A DNA stretch of 64,000 nt from Poa pratensis (taxonomy: Eukaryota; Streptophyta; Magnoliopsida; Poales; Poaceae). Below are positions 1-11,366 of this stretch, piece by piece (positions within the stretch are counted from its first letter, which is position 1; each line of letters begins with the position of its first letter). The position numbers and the translations under genes are program-made. The stretch spans positions 41,605,349-41,669,348 of the forward strand of contig CAMZMU010000020.1 in assembly GCA_947311845.1 (NCBI GenBank), given 5' to 3'. The notes below the pieces were generated by a model that did not search any database, had not been told where the DNA came from, and worked only from the letters and a program-made list of their open reading frames with translations.

Positions 1-553
1 AAAGAGATACGGAGCTATCAAAGGTGTACGCACGTACCTCCAAGCTGTCTTTGTGAATAGTCTTTGATCGTACCTAGCTCTTGGATGTCTCCATGATGCA
101 AATATTTGATCGATCAGCGAGGGGCTTTGTGGTTTCTTCCGTCCATGAAGCGAGCGAGATTGAAACATTAGGCTGCGGAGGAGGTCGTCGGACGTACGGC
201 CGGCCGAGTCCATCGAGAAAAATACGGCGTTGATGGCCGCGTGCAGTCACGACAGTCTACGGCAAATTGTGCTCTCACCGATGTCGCTGCGAGGTATGAG
301 GAACAAGTCTGGCATCCCGACATCGAGCAGGTCCATGATTTGCCTGTCAAATTAGTCATGGTTCATCCTTTAACAAAACTGCTAATTCAAATTATATGAC
401 AACTGTGGTTAGACGATTGGCAGCTGGCTTCATTTGTTGTGTAGCCGTAGTAACCATAAACATGATGCACACCTCTGCCATGTTTCGACTATCAAATTAG
501 TCATGGTTTTTACCCGCAAAAAGATTAGTCACGGTTTGCCTTGTAAAACATAG
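1..553. other. Unassigned non-coding DNA
   Basis: No gene or transposon was recognised. A 17-bp direct repeat beginning TCAAATTAGTCATGG occurs at 347-363 and 492-508, and a degenerate third copy lies near 522-537. The short open frames have no recognisable domain and look like chance. Confidence 0.4.
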
Positions 554-668
554 TATTCCCTCCGTCAAATAATATCCGTCTTAAGTTTGATAAAAAGTGG
601 ATGTATACATGTTTCATGTCTAGATACATCCACTTTTTGACAAAATTGAGACAGTTATTATTGGAGTA
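554..668. mobile_element. Stowaway MITE (Tc1/mariner type)
   Basis: The element begins with the Stowaway signature TA-TTCCCTCCGTC and ends near GGAG-TA, so both sides carry the TA target dinucleotide. Inside is a long inverted repeat: AAAAAGTGGATGTAT near 592-606 pairs with ATACATCCACTTTTT near 624-638. Size, AT-richness and hairpin form fit grass Stowaway MITEs. The right terminal repeat has lost several bases relative to the usual GACGGAGGGAG end. Confidence 0.85.
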
Positions 669-1423
669 TTACCTTTTGAGGAGCGGAGTACGTACATACC
701 CTTGCTAGCCGGCCGGCCGGCATGTCTCGTGGAGCCTGCCCTCGCAGATCAGCTCGCTCACAGCAGCTCTCATGGCCACCATCAGCTCCTCTTCTAGGCT
801 TTTCTTTTGCACGTCGGCCACTGACATCGATGATGATCGACTACGCACCCTCTAGACCAGCAGCGACACCGTCATATCTGATCGTAACTACGCCATTGGC
901 TAGATCTCACTGGACGACCGGCCGCCTCCTAATTCCCGCCGCCGTTTTTGATCGTCGCCGTTTCCAGCTACTCGCGCCGGTCCTTTCACCAGGGTTATCG
1001 TCGAACCGAACGACTTTGTGTTGCCATCGATCAAATAGTTCGTGACTAATATAAACTTCGTCTTGCAGCTGCCGGCCGCCGGAAAATCCTTGGTGTCTAT
1101 GCTGCAACTTCGGTCAGATCCATGGAGCAACCATCGACGTACGTTGGTCTGGCTAGTATATGTACGTGGGTCTGGCTATTATTTTTTTCTCTCCTTTTGT
1201 GATTGGATAAGGACTATGAAGGTCTGTTGCTTTTAGACGTGGAGGAGATGGACACCACACCGGGCCGGATGTTACGAAGTATAAATCTTAGCCGTTGTTT
1301 CATCTTTGGTTATGTCTAGCTAAGCAACTTCGGTCAGATCCATGGAGCAATCTTAGCCGTTGTTTCATCTTTGGTTATGTCTAGCTAATCTCCACCGTTA
1401 ATTGTCTTGTGTTTTAATTATAT
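669..1423. other. Unassigned non-coding DNA with a local duplication
   Basis: No recognisable gene. GC-rich around 715-1080, including a GCCGGCCGGCCGG run at 709-721. A 27-bp segment (1104-1130) recurs at 1324-1350, directly between two copies of a 38-bp segment (1286-1323 and 1351-1388), giving a mosaic of short duplications. The open frames at 722-1045 and 900-1130 overlap on opposite strands and show no family motif. Confidence 0.4.
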
Positions 1424-1429
1424 AATAGA

Positions 1430-2867
1430 TGGGACCATTGTTTCCCACATCTCGAAAAATTTCAGCACTTTTATTAGGAACAGTTTCAGTGTTTTCAGAC
1501 AATTTTAAACGTTTTGCAACAGAAGTAGAGACATTGCCAACACCAATTACTTTACCATTGATAGTAGGAGGTTTGTTAACACTTGAGTTTACAACATTTT
1601 CAGTAGTAGTAATAGTATAAACTCTAGCAATACTATTCTTTTTAGCAATTTCATCCTCTCTTGCCTATCTAGCATGTAAATCAGCTAGTATCCTCACATT
1701 ATTATCAATTTTAACTTGTATAGCATTGAGAGTTTTGCTCTCTTTAACATCATGAGGCATAGTTTTAATTTTTAACAAATCAACATCAAGAGCAAGAATA
1801 TCAACTTTAGAGGCAAGAACATCAATTTTCCTAAACTTTTCCTCAATAGATTTATTGAAAACAGTTTGTGTACTAATAAAATCCTTAAGCATGACTTCAA
1901 GATCAGAGGGTACACTCTTATTATTGTTGTAGGAATTACCATAAGAATTAACATAACCGTTGCCACTATTAAAAGGATAGGGCTTATAATTGCTATTATC
2001 AAAATTATTCATATAAGCATTGTTGTTAAAGTTATTATTTTTAATGAAGTTCACATCAACATGCTCTTCTTGAGCAACCAAAGAAGTTAAAGGAACATTA
2101 TTTGGATCAACATGCAGTTGACCACTTGCAAGCATAGACATAATAGTATCAATCTTATCACTCAAGGAAGAGGTTTCTTCAACAAAATTTACCTTCTTAC
2201 CTTGTGGAGCCCTCTCGGTGTGTCACTCAGAATAATTTATCATCATATCATCAACAAGCTTTGTTGTAGCACCCAAACTGATGGACATAAAGGTACCTCC
2301 AGAGGCCGAATCCAATAAGTTTCTTGAAGAAAAATTTAGTCCTGCATAAAAGGTTTGGATGATCATCCAAGCAGTCAGTCCATGGGTGGGACAATTCTTT
2401 ACCAAAGATTTCATCCTTTCCCAAGCTTGAGCAACATGCTCATTATCAAATTGTTTAAAATTCATTATGCTACTTCTCAAATATATAATCTTAGCAGGAG
2501 GATAATATTTTTCTATGAAAGCATCTTTGCATTTAGTCCATGAATCAATACTATTTCTAGGCAAAGATAGCAACCATTCTTTAGCACGTCCTCTCAAGGA
2601 GAAAGGAAAAAGTTTTAGTTTAATAATATCACCATCTAATTCCTTATACTTTTGCATCTCACAAAGTTCAACAAAATTATTAAGGCGAGAAGCAGCATCA
2701 TCAGTACTAACACCAGAAAATTTCTCTTTCATAACAATATTTAAAAGTGCAGGTTTAATTTCATAGAATTCTGCTTTAGAAGCAGGTGGAGCAATAGGTG
2801 TGCATATGAAATCATTGTTGTTTGTGCTAGTGAAATCACACAACTTGGTGTTCTCAGGAGTACCCAT
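1430..2867 (-). pseudogene. gag: Athila gag, interrupted by two in-frame stops
   Basis: Gag is the structural protein of the virus-like particle in the cytoplasm. The frame starts at ATG 2867-2865 (MGTPENTKL) and contains a typical Retrotrans_gag block with LKLFPFSLRGRAKEWLLSLP, WTKCKDAFIEKYYP and FNSNNEH-like segments. An Asn/Tyr-rich stretch follows, then a coiled-coil-like acidic and Leu-rich tail. The same frame continues through TGA at 2225-2223 and TAG at 1667-1665; the second probably replaces a Trp codon (G to A). The reading frame is otherwise unbroken down to about 1430, where the element ends. No protease or RT follows. No zinc knuckle was seen in the part that remains. A dead copy, although only point mutations break gag. 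Confidence 0.82.
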
Positions 2868-3037
2868 TTTAGCAAAATTAAAACAGAACAACAAAATAAA
2901 AAATCGAATTAAGCAACTAATTTTTTTGTGTTTTTGATAAAAGAAACAAACAAGACAAGATAAAAATAAACTAAGCAAGACAATAACAAAGTAAAGAGAT
3001 TGGAAGCGAGAGACTCCCCTTACAGAAATCCTCTTAC

Positions 3038-3055
3038 TCCCCGGCAACGGCGCCA
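3038..3055 (-). promoter_or_regulatory. Primer binding site, tRNA-Asp type
   Basis: On the minus strand this reads TGGCGCCGTTGCCGGGGA, complementary to the 3' end of plant tRNA-Asp and the usual Athila primer site. It lies 12 nt inside the LTR boundary I chose (3068); the boundary was set by the TGAT...ATCA terminal repeat. Confidence 0.9.
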
Positions 3056-3067
3056 GAAAAAGTTGCT

Positions 3068-4595
3068 TGATGACGTGGATCACACGTTCGTTGGGAGACC
3101 CCAAGAGGAAGGTATGAAGCAGTGTAGCAGCAGTTTCCCTCAGTATGAAACCAAGGTTTAATCGAACCAGTAGGAGTAAGAAATCACTTCTGAAGATTGT
3201 CAGTGACGCGCTGACGTGGAACCTGCACACAACACAATGAAACTAGTTTGCCCCAATGAAACAGTGAGGTTGTCAATCTCACCGGCTTGCTGAAAACAAA
3301 TGATTAAACATATGGTGTGGAAAATAGTAGTAAATTGCAGAGAATGAAAAGGGACAATGACTGCAGTAGGTTGTATTATCAGTGTAAAAGAATGGACCGG
3401 GGTCCACAGTTCACTAGTGGTGTCTCTCCACAAAAGATAACTAACATGCTGGGTGAACAAATTACAGCTGGACAATTGATAAAATATTGAGCGCATAACA
3501 ATGCATATATATAACAAGATGACTACTATGATATTCAATTGGGCATCATGACATAATACATAGACCGTTATCCAACTGCATCTATGACTAATAATCCACC
3601 GCCGGGTTAACATCCGTGTCCCCCGTTGGTATTAAGTTGCAAGCAACAGATTATTGCATTAAGTAAAGTGCGTAATGTAAACAACACAATTATCCTTAGA
3701 CAAAGCATTGGTGTTTTACCCCTAGTGGCAACGACACATCCACAACCTTAGAAGTTGCTGTCACTCTCCCAGATTACTGGAGACTGAACCCACTATCTAG
3801 CATAAATACTCCCTCTTGGAGTTAAAAGCATCTACTTGGCCAAAGCATCTACTAGTAACGGAGAGCATGCAAGATCATAAATAACATATAAGATAGATTG
3901 ATAATCAACTTGACATAGTATTCAATATTCATCGGATCCCAGCAAACACAACGTGTAGCATTACAAATAGATGATCTTGATCATGTTAGACAGCTCACAA
4001 GATCTAAACATGATAGCACAAGGAGGAGAGACAACCATCTAGCTACTGCTATGGACCCGTAGTCCAAGGATGACTACTCACGCATCACTCCGGAGGCAGG
4101 CATGGCGATGTAGAGCCCTCCGGTGATGATTCCCCTCTCCGGCATGGTGCCGGGAAGAGCTTCTGAACCCTCCCGAGCTAGGGTTGACGGCGGAGGCGTC
4201 TATGGAACTTTTCGTGGATAATGGCTCGGGTATTTAAGGTTTACGCATCGGGAAGATTATATAGGCGAAAGGGCGGCGGCTGGAGACGCCCGTGGGGCCC
4301 ACACCACCCCACTGCGCGGCAGAGGGTGGACCTCCGTCTCTCCTTTGGACTCCGTGTACGTGTTGGAAAAATAGGAGGTCTTGTCCAAGTTTCGTCCAAT
4401 TCCGAGAATATTTCCAGACTAACTTTTCTTGAATACAAAAACAGCAGAAAACAGGAACTGACACTGTGGCATCTTGTTAATAGGTTAGTCCCAGAAAATG
4501 CATAAAAATGTTATGAAGTGTATATAAAACATGTAGCAATTGACATAATATAAGCATGGAACATCAGAAATTATAGATACGTTTGAGACATATCA
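3068..4595 (-). repeat. Athila 5' LTR
   Basis: About 1.53 kb, minus orientation. On the plus strand it starts TGATGACG and ends ACATATCA, so in sense it begins TGATATG and ends ATCA. Similar stretches recur in the LTR at 60545-61645, for example around 'ATACATAGACCG', 'ACCCACTATCTAGCATAA', 'CAACTAGCTACTGCTATGGACC' and 'GGCATCTTGTTAATAGGTTAG'. The two LTRs are diverged and belong to different insertions. Confidence 0.8.
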
Positions 4596-6682
4596 GGAAG
4601 CCAAGTGATCACAGTGCTAAGCTAACAAAATTGGAACTACCATATTTGGGTTAATAGAGCATCAGAAACAATCAAGTTTGTGTTTTAAACCTTCTGTGGC
4701 CCTTTAATAACTACACATTTGTTATTAATCTAAACAAGATGAAACCAATTTGGTTGGATAAACAATTTCATAGGCTAACCAGAGAATTTTGATTCGATTT
4801 ATTTGGACTTATAAACCTCGAGATATTGATTTTTGAAGTTGGGTCCAGTACTGAGTTTCTAGAGAGTTTAAATTTGGATTTAATTCGCTGTACTGGATAA
4901 TGTTGAAAGTCCTGACGGGTGGGGCCTAGCCGTCAGTGACTCAACAGAGAAAAGTCCCCCGCGCTGGAAAAGTTTAAAATGCTGACAGCGGGATCTTAGA
5001 TCCAACGGTTCACGGTGGCCGCAACGGCAACGACCAGAAACTGGCGGCGCTGCCGTGTCGGCGACGGTGAGGTGGATGATTTGCTCACCTAGGGGCTCTG
5101 GAGATGGCGTGGAGGATGCAGAACGGACGCGGTGGCCTGGGGAAGCTTGCTGGAGGAGTTGTGCTTGCTGAAACGGTCCGAATTGTCGGCGGCGAGCAGC
5201 TCCGCTTCCACGGGCACGGCACGTCAACGGTGAGCTGCTTCTGGGCGTTCCTGAGCACGATAGAGAGTGGCAAGTGAGTGCGGTGAATGGGAGAAGCAAG
5301 GAAGAGGGTTCAGAGGGAGAGAATAAAGAGCAGCAGCACGGCTGCGTGGTCGTCTTCAACCTCGGGCACGGCTGAGCTTGTGCAGCTCGACAGCACGGCC
5401 ACGGGCAGCAGCAGCTCAGCAGCAGTGGCTCCGCTCTCCTGGTGGTGCACAAGAGAGTGGTGTGTGAGGGAGAGGCTGGGGTGTGGCGTGGAGAGAAGGG
5501 AGGAGTGCGGGTGTGTTTATAGCGGGAGCTCGGTCCATGGTGGTCGCGGTGCAGAAGGGGTGCAGAAGGTGGGAGAGCTCACCTTTGGCGGACTGGACTG
5601 TGCGGCTACGTCGACGGATAGCGTTAGAGGGTAGAGGAGCGAGAATGGCTGGTGGAGGTGATCACGTTGAGCTCGGGTGGTGACGGCGTCGAGCTGCGCA
5701 CGAGGTGCTCGACGGAAAGATGACGCATTCGTGGGCCAGTGGGGGTGACGCCACGGTGTCCTTGAGGCCGCGGGGAGGGTGGTGAATGGCTGGGCGACGA
5801 TGCGCTGGCGAATGGTGCAATGGAGGCCGAGTTCGCCGTCGATGGCCACGCGCGGCCACGCGCACGGCTTGCTCTGGTTCGACCGAAAATGTACGAGTGC
5901 AGGAGCTTCTGAGGCGATCTTCTCTCATCCAACGGGAGCGGAGGGGCAATGCAGATGGAGGCACGGCGCAGGGCCAGCTCGGCGTCCTTCTTCGTCCTCT
6001 TTCCACAGCGGGTCACGGGAGTGGTATGGGGAGGGAGAGAGAGAGCAAGCAAGTCCACCGGCTAGCGTCCAAATTGGCGAAGCTCTGGATTAGCCACTGC
6101 TCTGCTGGTGTGAGAGAGGTGATAGAGAGTGAGTGGAGGTAGAAACTTGCTCGAATTCGTTCGAATTTGACTCGGATTCGATTGAATTTGGTTCCTGCCC
6201 AACGGGTGTTCGACAGAATACCCAAACCAAATTCAAATTCAAATTTCCGTGAATTCTTTTTATAATTTGCTTCATAGAGATTTATCAAGGTTTGTGGTTC
6301 TGTTTTGGTATTTATTGTGTAAGTGTATCTTGGTACACTTGATGATCTAAAGAAGTAAAGAAAGAAATAGAATTTTAAATATAGGTTTTTTGAAAATATT
6401 TGTTTGAGAGGGAAAAGGTATAAGAATAAAGTGAGAGTGATTATATTATCACTTCTCTGAATTTTGTGTGAAAGAAATATTGATTTCTAACTTTGAGTAA
6501 TTTTATGTCACATGACAATTTGTGTGATTGTTTCCAATTTTATTTTTGAGTTCAAAGTTTCTAATTTATTCGAACAAGCAGCACAATCAACAAGGAACAA
6601 TCAACACAAGGTAACAAGCAAAAGTTTTTGTTGGTTCCAAATTTCTGACTATTACAACTGGTTACAATTTTGGGATATGACA
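4596..6682 (-). mobile_element. Long non-coding LTR (LARD-like), 5' part
   Basis: The right end reads TTTTGGGATATGACA, so on the minus strand it opens TGTCATATCCC, very close to the opening of the two solo LTRs at 21797-26306 and 50148-53790. It has the same layout: AT-rich tip (6140-6682), a GC-rich block (about 4900-6140), then AT-rich sequence. The left end is cut off where the Athila 5' LTR begins, so no target duplication can be checked. The open frames in the GC-rich block overlap on both strands and show no domain; I treat them as non-coding. Confidence 0.6.
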
Positions 6683-7225
6683 TTCTTGCCCTACGGCGAC
6701 GCGCTTCGGCTCGGAGAAGCGGTGCATGGATTGCTCGACAGGCTTGGCATCTGGATAGATCTGGAGAGCGTGCTCGGCGAGTTCCCTGGGTACGCCTGGC
6801 ATGTCCGCTGGACACCAGACGAAGATTTCCCAATTCTCACGCACGAACTCGATGAGCGCGCTTTCCTATGCGATAGGCAGACTTGATGATACGAGCACCG
6901 TTTTGGCAGCGTCCGTCGGGTGGACTTGGTGTGCTCTTGTGTCATTGGTCGTGCTGAAGGCAGCGTCGGGTTCCGGTTTCCTGCTTGCAGGGAAAAGTGT
7001 CTTGTCGTTGCCGAGCGAAAATTCTTCGAGCTGCTGCTGCATGCCGAAGGAATCGGAGATCTTGCTGAAGTCACGGTCGCAGTTGTCCGAGCGCTGAAAA
7101 TCGCCACTCACGGTTATGATTCCCCTTGGTCCTGGCATCTTGAGCTTGAGGTAGGCATAGTGCGGAACTGCCATGAACCTGGCGAATGTCGGGCGCCCAA
7201 CTATAGCGTGGTACTGTGATTTCCA
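6683..7225 (-). pseudogene. Tat-lineage gag-pol fragment (protease end to RT start), 'Tat-4'
   Basis: The minus strand encodes the end of a retroviral-type protease (YHAIVGRPTFARFMAVPHYA, then the KMPGPRGIITVSG segment), an in-frame TAG at 6868-6866, and the start of the RT region (ESALIEFVREN, CPADMPGVPRELAEHALQ). It aligns collinearly with Tat-1 at about 29700-30245 and is a second, older copy of that subfamily. Both ends are abrupt: the left meets the long LTR at 6682/6683, the right meets the transposase gene at 7225/7226. The amber codon sits at exactly the same place as in the other Tat copies. Confidence 0.85.
6866..6868 (-). promoter_or_regulatory. Conserved in-frame amber codon between protease and RT (Tat-4)
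   Basis: Minus strand GCA-TAG-GAA-AGC-GCG-CTC. The same TAG-GAA-AGC-GCG-CTC is present in Tat-1, Tat-2 and Tat-3. A readthrough role is inference. Confidence 0.6.
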
Positions 7226-9624
7226 GTAACCAGCCACTTTCTCCATGCACAAGTCCTGTTTGCAATGTCTACATGATACCTCCTCTCATTTTCATGCTTG
7301 TCTATTACATAAACCTTATCTAGGGTATTAGAACTCCTAATCAACCTCATTTTTATTCCTCTCATTGCTATGGTCCTTTGATTCAGTAACAACACAACCT
7401 TTGGCAGTATTGTGTGTCCTATAAATTTCCTTGCACAAATTCTTTGCCTAAAATCTATATTCACCGTTTTGGCCTGTCTTATTGCATCTAACAAGAGAAC
7501 AATTGCTAGTGATCTAAGGTCCCTAATCTTGGCTAAATTGTTACAAACAAAATTAACCTTGCTTAACTCACCAAACTTGCTTCTAGCCCATAGTCGTGTG
7601 TGTTGTTTTCAAAGGTACTGTTTCACCTCTGTACTATACATGTTCTGAAAGAAAAATGAATGCCTGCTTGGGGTGTATGTGTACGACGCTGACCACAAGT
7701 TATCTTCAAAAAAGTTCCTTTGAATTTCTTCAAAAAGTTATTCGAGAGGTGCCTCATGCATTCTCTATGCTCGACCCCAGGAAAGACAGCATCAACAACA
7801 CTCTCTAGCCCATTGCTTGCATTAGTGTGTATCACCAATCCTTGAGGGTGGCCTATCACTCCTTGAGGCCTCTGCATGAACCATGTCCAACTTTCATTAG
7901 ATTCACCCTCCAGGATAGCATAAGCTACAGGAAACAGCCAATTATGTCCATCTACAGCACATGCTGTAGCAAGCTGTCCTTTGAACTTCCCTGTCAAAGA
8001 AGTTGAGTCTATTACCAAGTATGGCCTGCAGCCCTCCAAAAATCCTTTCCAGCACGCCTTCAAGCAGACAAAACATCTTCTGAAACATCTCTTATCTGCC
8101 ATCTTATACTTTTTCCCTCTCGAAACCTTCATTCTTCCTCTCACCACCTCATAATCTATGTCAACAACACTTCCAGGTGATGTCTTCTCCACCTCTTCTT
8201 TGAAACTGTACAACATATGGAAATTGCTATTCCATTTGCCTTGAATCAGGTCCAAAGCCATCTCCTTCCCATCAAACATTCTGTGATAGGGAATTAGCAC
8301 ATTGAACTTCTCCTGCAGCTTCTTTCTCAGTTCGGATGCTCCAATTGTTTGATCTTCCCTCACCAAATCAAGTACGGTAGCAGCAATCCACTTGGTTGAA
8401 GCAGGTCTAATTTTCTCACTTAAAGCAGTGTTCGGACAGTTGTGTTCCTGGGTGTTCACCTTGATCTGCATTGTAACTATTAGTAAATTAACAAATTTGG
8501 GAAATATTAAGTACGAAAACATACTAGAATAAGAAATTACAACCTCAAATGGGTATCCACCCCTGATTGGAGATGCATGTAATCTCTATTTACACAGTTT
8601 AGTTTCCCTACAATGCACCCTCAGTCTTTTTTGGTCACTCTTTTCAGTGATGTACTCAAATCCAACTTTTATTGCGTAAGTAGCAACTGCATATCTGCAG
8701 TCCTCCACAGTCTGAAAAACAGTCCCCTCATATATTGTAGGCTTGTCCTTGTCAAAGTGTATGATTGGCTTGTCCTCATCTTCGTCATCATATTTGGAAT
8801 CCATTTCCTCATCTTCAGCCTCCTCATCAGAATTAGTCCCATAGTCAGGCTCAAAGTTGGGATCAACCAAATATTCCCTTCTTGCCATCCTACCAGGATC
8901 GGCAGCCACATCTAGATATTCGTTCTCATCAACATCATCATCTCCTAAAGCAAAATCATCGTCTTCCCCCAATTCTATGTCCTCCTGCTCGTTTATTACC
9001 CCAACATCATACTCAAGATCAAGAAGCTCCTAAGTGCCGCTCAGGTTAGCTCTGTCCGTCCATAATTGTCCGTAGTCGTTGACAATAGTCTCTTGCCTGG
9101 ATTCTTTGTTAACAATATGGACCGACATAAACACAGTGCTACTAGCCAAGTGTTTACCCCACATCAGGGCTAAAGCTTTATCTATCTGAACATCTACGAA
9201 ATTGTCCAAATTGCTGTCATAATATCTAGCCACGAATTCCTCGTTCGGCGCACAGGGAAACTTCTCAAATTTCATGCGCAAGTCCTTTAAAGTTAGTTCT
9301 GCTGCATCTCCTGTGATTTGATAATCAAAACCGGCGCTAACTGTAATTCTATCGTCGGGCAGAATGTCTGTTCTACAGCCGTGCTGAATCTTCAGTAGAA
9401 ATCCGGACGTGCCTGACGTCCTACAATAAGCAACACATATATATCATCACAATTACTAACTCGAATCCTACAAGAAATTGAAGAAAGAAATACGTCAATT
9501 CTTACCCTTTTGGGGCGACGAACGGTTGTTTCACCGGGCTCCAGAGCTGCAAGGCCTTGCTGCCCGCGCCTTCTACCCTTGCGTCCGCCCCGCCCATGAT
9601 CTCCAACCGGCCGGCAGGCTCCAT
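7226..9624 (-). pseudogene. MULE (Mutator-like) transposase gene, damaged
   Basis: A three-exon gene. Exon 1 (9624-9506) starts with ATG; intron 9505-9421; exon 2 (9420-8544) encodes a PB1-like N-terminal domain, a strongly acidic linker and a MuDR-type DNA-binding block (GFEYITEKSDQKRLRVHC); intron 8543-8466; exon 3 holds the MULE transposase core (YLVIDSTSLTGKFKGQ, WLFPVAYAILEGESNESWTWFM) and the start of a SWIM finger. Introns are GT-AG and phase-consistent. Lesions: TAG at 9032-9030 and 8588-8586, frameshifts near 7640-7500, and truncation at 7226. Two key residues also differ: the second catalytic acidic position reads IHTNAS (Asn codon 7823-7821) where the family has Asp, and the SWIM finger reads TCAWRKW where C-x-C is expected. 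The protein would have cut and moved Mutator-type DNA in the nucleus; this copy is dead. Confidence 0.82.
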
Positions 9625-9763
9625 GTCCGTGCCCAGATCCCGTGCAAAGCGCTTGGGGCGCAACCGTGCCTCAAGCGCTAGGCAAAGCAGATCACGGAAG
9701 TAGGAGGACGCGGAGGGCGAATCGGAGTGAGCGGCAGAGAAGAGCAGATGGGAGGAGCGTTAC
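7226..9763 (-). mobile_element. DNA transposon, transposase-bearing part (continues at 33929-34657)
   Basis: This segment holds a MULE-type transposase gene read leftward. Tat-1 sits directly upstream of its 5' leader with a 5-bp duplication (GTTAC at 9759-9763, GTTAT at 33924-33928), so the element continues at 33929 and reaches a terminus at 34657. The left end is lost at 7225, inside the SWIM zinc-finger coding sequence, where a Tat pol fragment begins. Whether the MULE-type gene and the CACTA-type terminus belong to one element or to nested ones is open. Confidence 0.6.
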
Positions 9764-10259
9764 TGATGAGGTGTACCCTCATCAATTCCCATGGTTAAGG
9801 ACCTAGGGTTGAGATTATGGGGAGAGAACGAGGTAGTACTGGTAGTTTCGTCGGCTGACAAGCAGAGGCAAAGATTTACCCAGGTTCAGGCCCCTCGGGT
9901 GGAGGCAAAGACCCTACTTCCTACTTGTCTGTTATAGATCGCTGGAGATTATGAGGTTACAAGGTGGCTCCGGCGAGATGACGATCTCGCTAGAGCTTTG
10001 GTGGTTTGAATATGGCTTGGTCCTAGATCGGCACCCCTCCCAGCCTTTAAATAGGCTGAGTCTCGGGAGTTTGTAACCGACCTAGTTTACACATAAGGAA
10101 AGTATAAACCGACTATGTCTATGTCTAAACTTGGAGGGTACTCCATCTTGTTGGGCCTCTCGTCTTGGGCTTCGAGTTGTCTCTTCGTTATTGGGCCTTT
10201 AGTCATCACGTGCAACAGGTACCCTCACGGTAGGGTACCCGAGATGTATATCCTTGTCA
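9764..10259 (-). repeat. Tat-1 3' LTR
   Basis: 496 bp, TGATGAGG...CCTTGTCA. It carries the segment CAGCCTTTAAATAGG, whose minus-strand reading TATTTAAAG is the likely TATA box. It has about 16 extra bases near 9905-9930 relative to the other LTR. Confidence 0.92.
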
Positions 10260-10272
10260 ATAGCCCCCGAGT
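10260..10272 (-). promoter_or_regulatory. Tat-1 polypurine tract
   Basis: The minus strand reads ACTCGGGGGCTAT directly before the 3' LTR, the usual Tat-type plus-strand primer. Near-copies of the motif (AGCCCCCGAG on plus) recur at about 10876, 20873, 26367, 26426 and 26499. Confidence 0.8.
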
Positions 10273-11366
10273 ACTTGTCTGACTCGAAGAATCGGGCATG
10301 GACTCGTTCGTAAGTGCACGTCATATGCTTTGTATTATGTATATTATAATTGGAATTCCTGTATGAATAGCACATGTTGGCTATGTCGAGTATTTCATCG
10401 ACTGTGGTTTTTGCTTATGATGATCAAGGGATAATAGCTTAGCAGGCCCAGTTCACTCGACGGATCAGGACTGGTTAACTACACATTTGGGTAAAACCTT
10501 ACTAGCTTTCAATCAAACTCGAGTCCCCGGACTCGAATCTGGAACAAACTGGTCAGATTCGACTAGGCCGCTGAGGTCTTACTGAGTCGATCTGCAGTAT
10601 AACTTTGAATTTTACCCAACGCGTCCATCGGGATTTTTCATCATGTCTGCTGACACGGAAAGTATAAGGATTGACGTTGCTGGAACGGTCCTTAGCCCAG
10701 CTCGAAAGTTCGGCGGGTCTTACCTTTGCACTATGCGTGTAGCATTCGAGGTATTTGCGACGGACGCAACTCGGGAATGTTTCGAGTATGATTTTGCATA
10801 TGAACGTAGTCGATATATTCGTCGACTGACCCTTTGACACTATTTTATCGGTGCGCGACAGCGCTCCCGATGGGAGTAGCCCCCGAGATTGTGCTTTATT
10901 GCTTGCAATGGAGGATAATCTCAAAATCTGTAATGGAGGATAATCTCAGAATCACTTGGTCTTGAGCATCTTTAGTCGAAGAAATTTTTGATATGCTCCC
11001 GATGGGAGTAATATGTCTTTGATCAAAGAGACAGTCGAGTGACCATGCACTCGAAAACAATCGAGTGATTAATATGCTTTGGGCGAACCCGAAATCTTTT
11101 CTGAACAAATCTGCTGCAATAACGTCAGGGATGACGTTTTATGGCGACTGCGCCACCTGACACGCGGTGGCATGCGCTATGCTGCGATAGATGGGACGTG
11201 ACACGTCATGTGGGCCCATTGTGCAGCCGTTTGGACTGGATTTGACCGTTCAGGCACGATTTCTCCGGGGCCATGATGGTAGTTCCTATATTCCCGTGCG
11301 TAGTGGGCGGAGTGGCCGACGACGGTTGCCCTCTGTGGCTGCCACGTGTATGGTTGGATTTGCTTC
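10273..11366 (-). other. Tat-1 3' untranslated region
   Basis: Non-coding region between the PPT and the nested chromovirus. It includes a short tandem duplication of AATGGAGGATAATCTCA (around 10908 and 10935), two copies of GCTCCCGATGGGAGTA (near 10863 and 10995), and an internal PPT-like AGCCCCCGAG at about 10876. The frames seen here have no domain. Confidence 0.6.

Larger units (their letters stand above)
1424..4595 (-). mobile_element. Athila-lineage Ty3/gypsy element, truncated (5' LTR and gag only)
   Basis: Read on the minus strand the order is 5' LTR (4595 to 3068), PBS matching tRNA-Asp (3055 to 3038), leader, then gag (2867 to about 1430). Sequence similarity stops near 1424, so pol and the 3' LTR are missing. 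The PBS type, the LTR sequence and the Asn-rich gag tail fit the Athila branch; the LTR resembles large Triticeae families, though I cannot assign a family name without a search. A second copy of this kind lies at 60545-64000 in the same orientation. The LTR is followed by GGAAG (4596-4600), which should be one half of the target duplication. Confidence 0.8.

Noticed and set aside
168..1236. Short open frames on both strands near the left edge
   Set aside because: They overlap on opposite strands and have no domain, no plausible start context and no splice signals that extend them.
4880..6142. Cluster of overlapping frames of 100-190 aa in GC-rich DNA
   Set aside because: Frames run on both strands at once, are low in complexity (Ser/Arg/Pro), and the region matches the GC-rich core of a long LTR.
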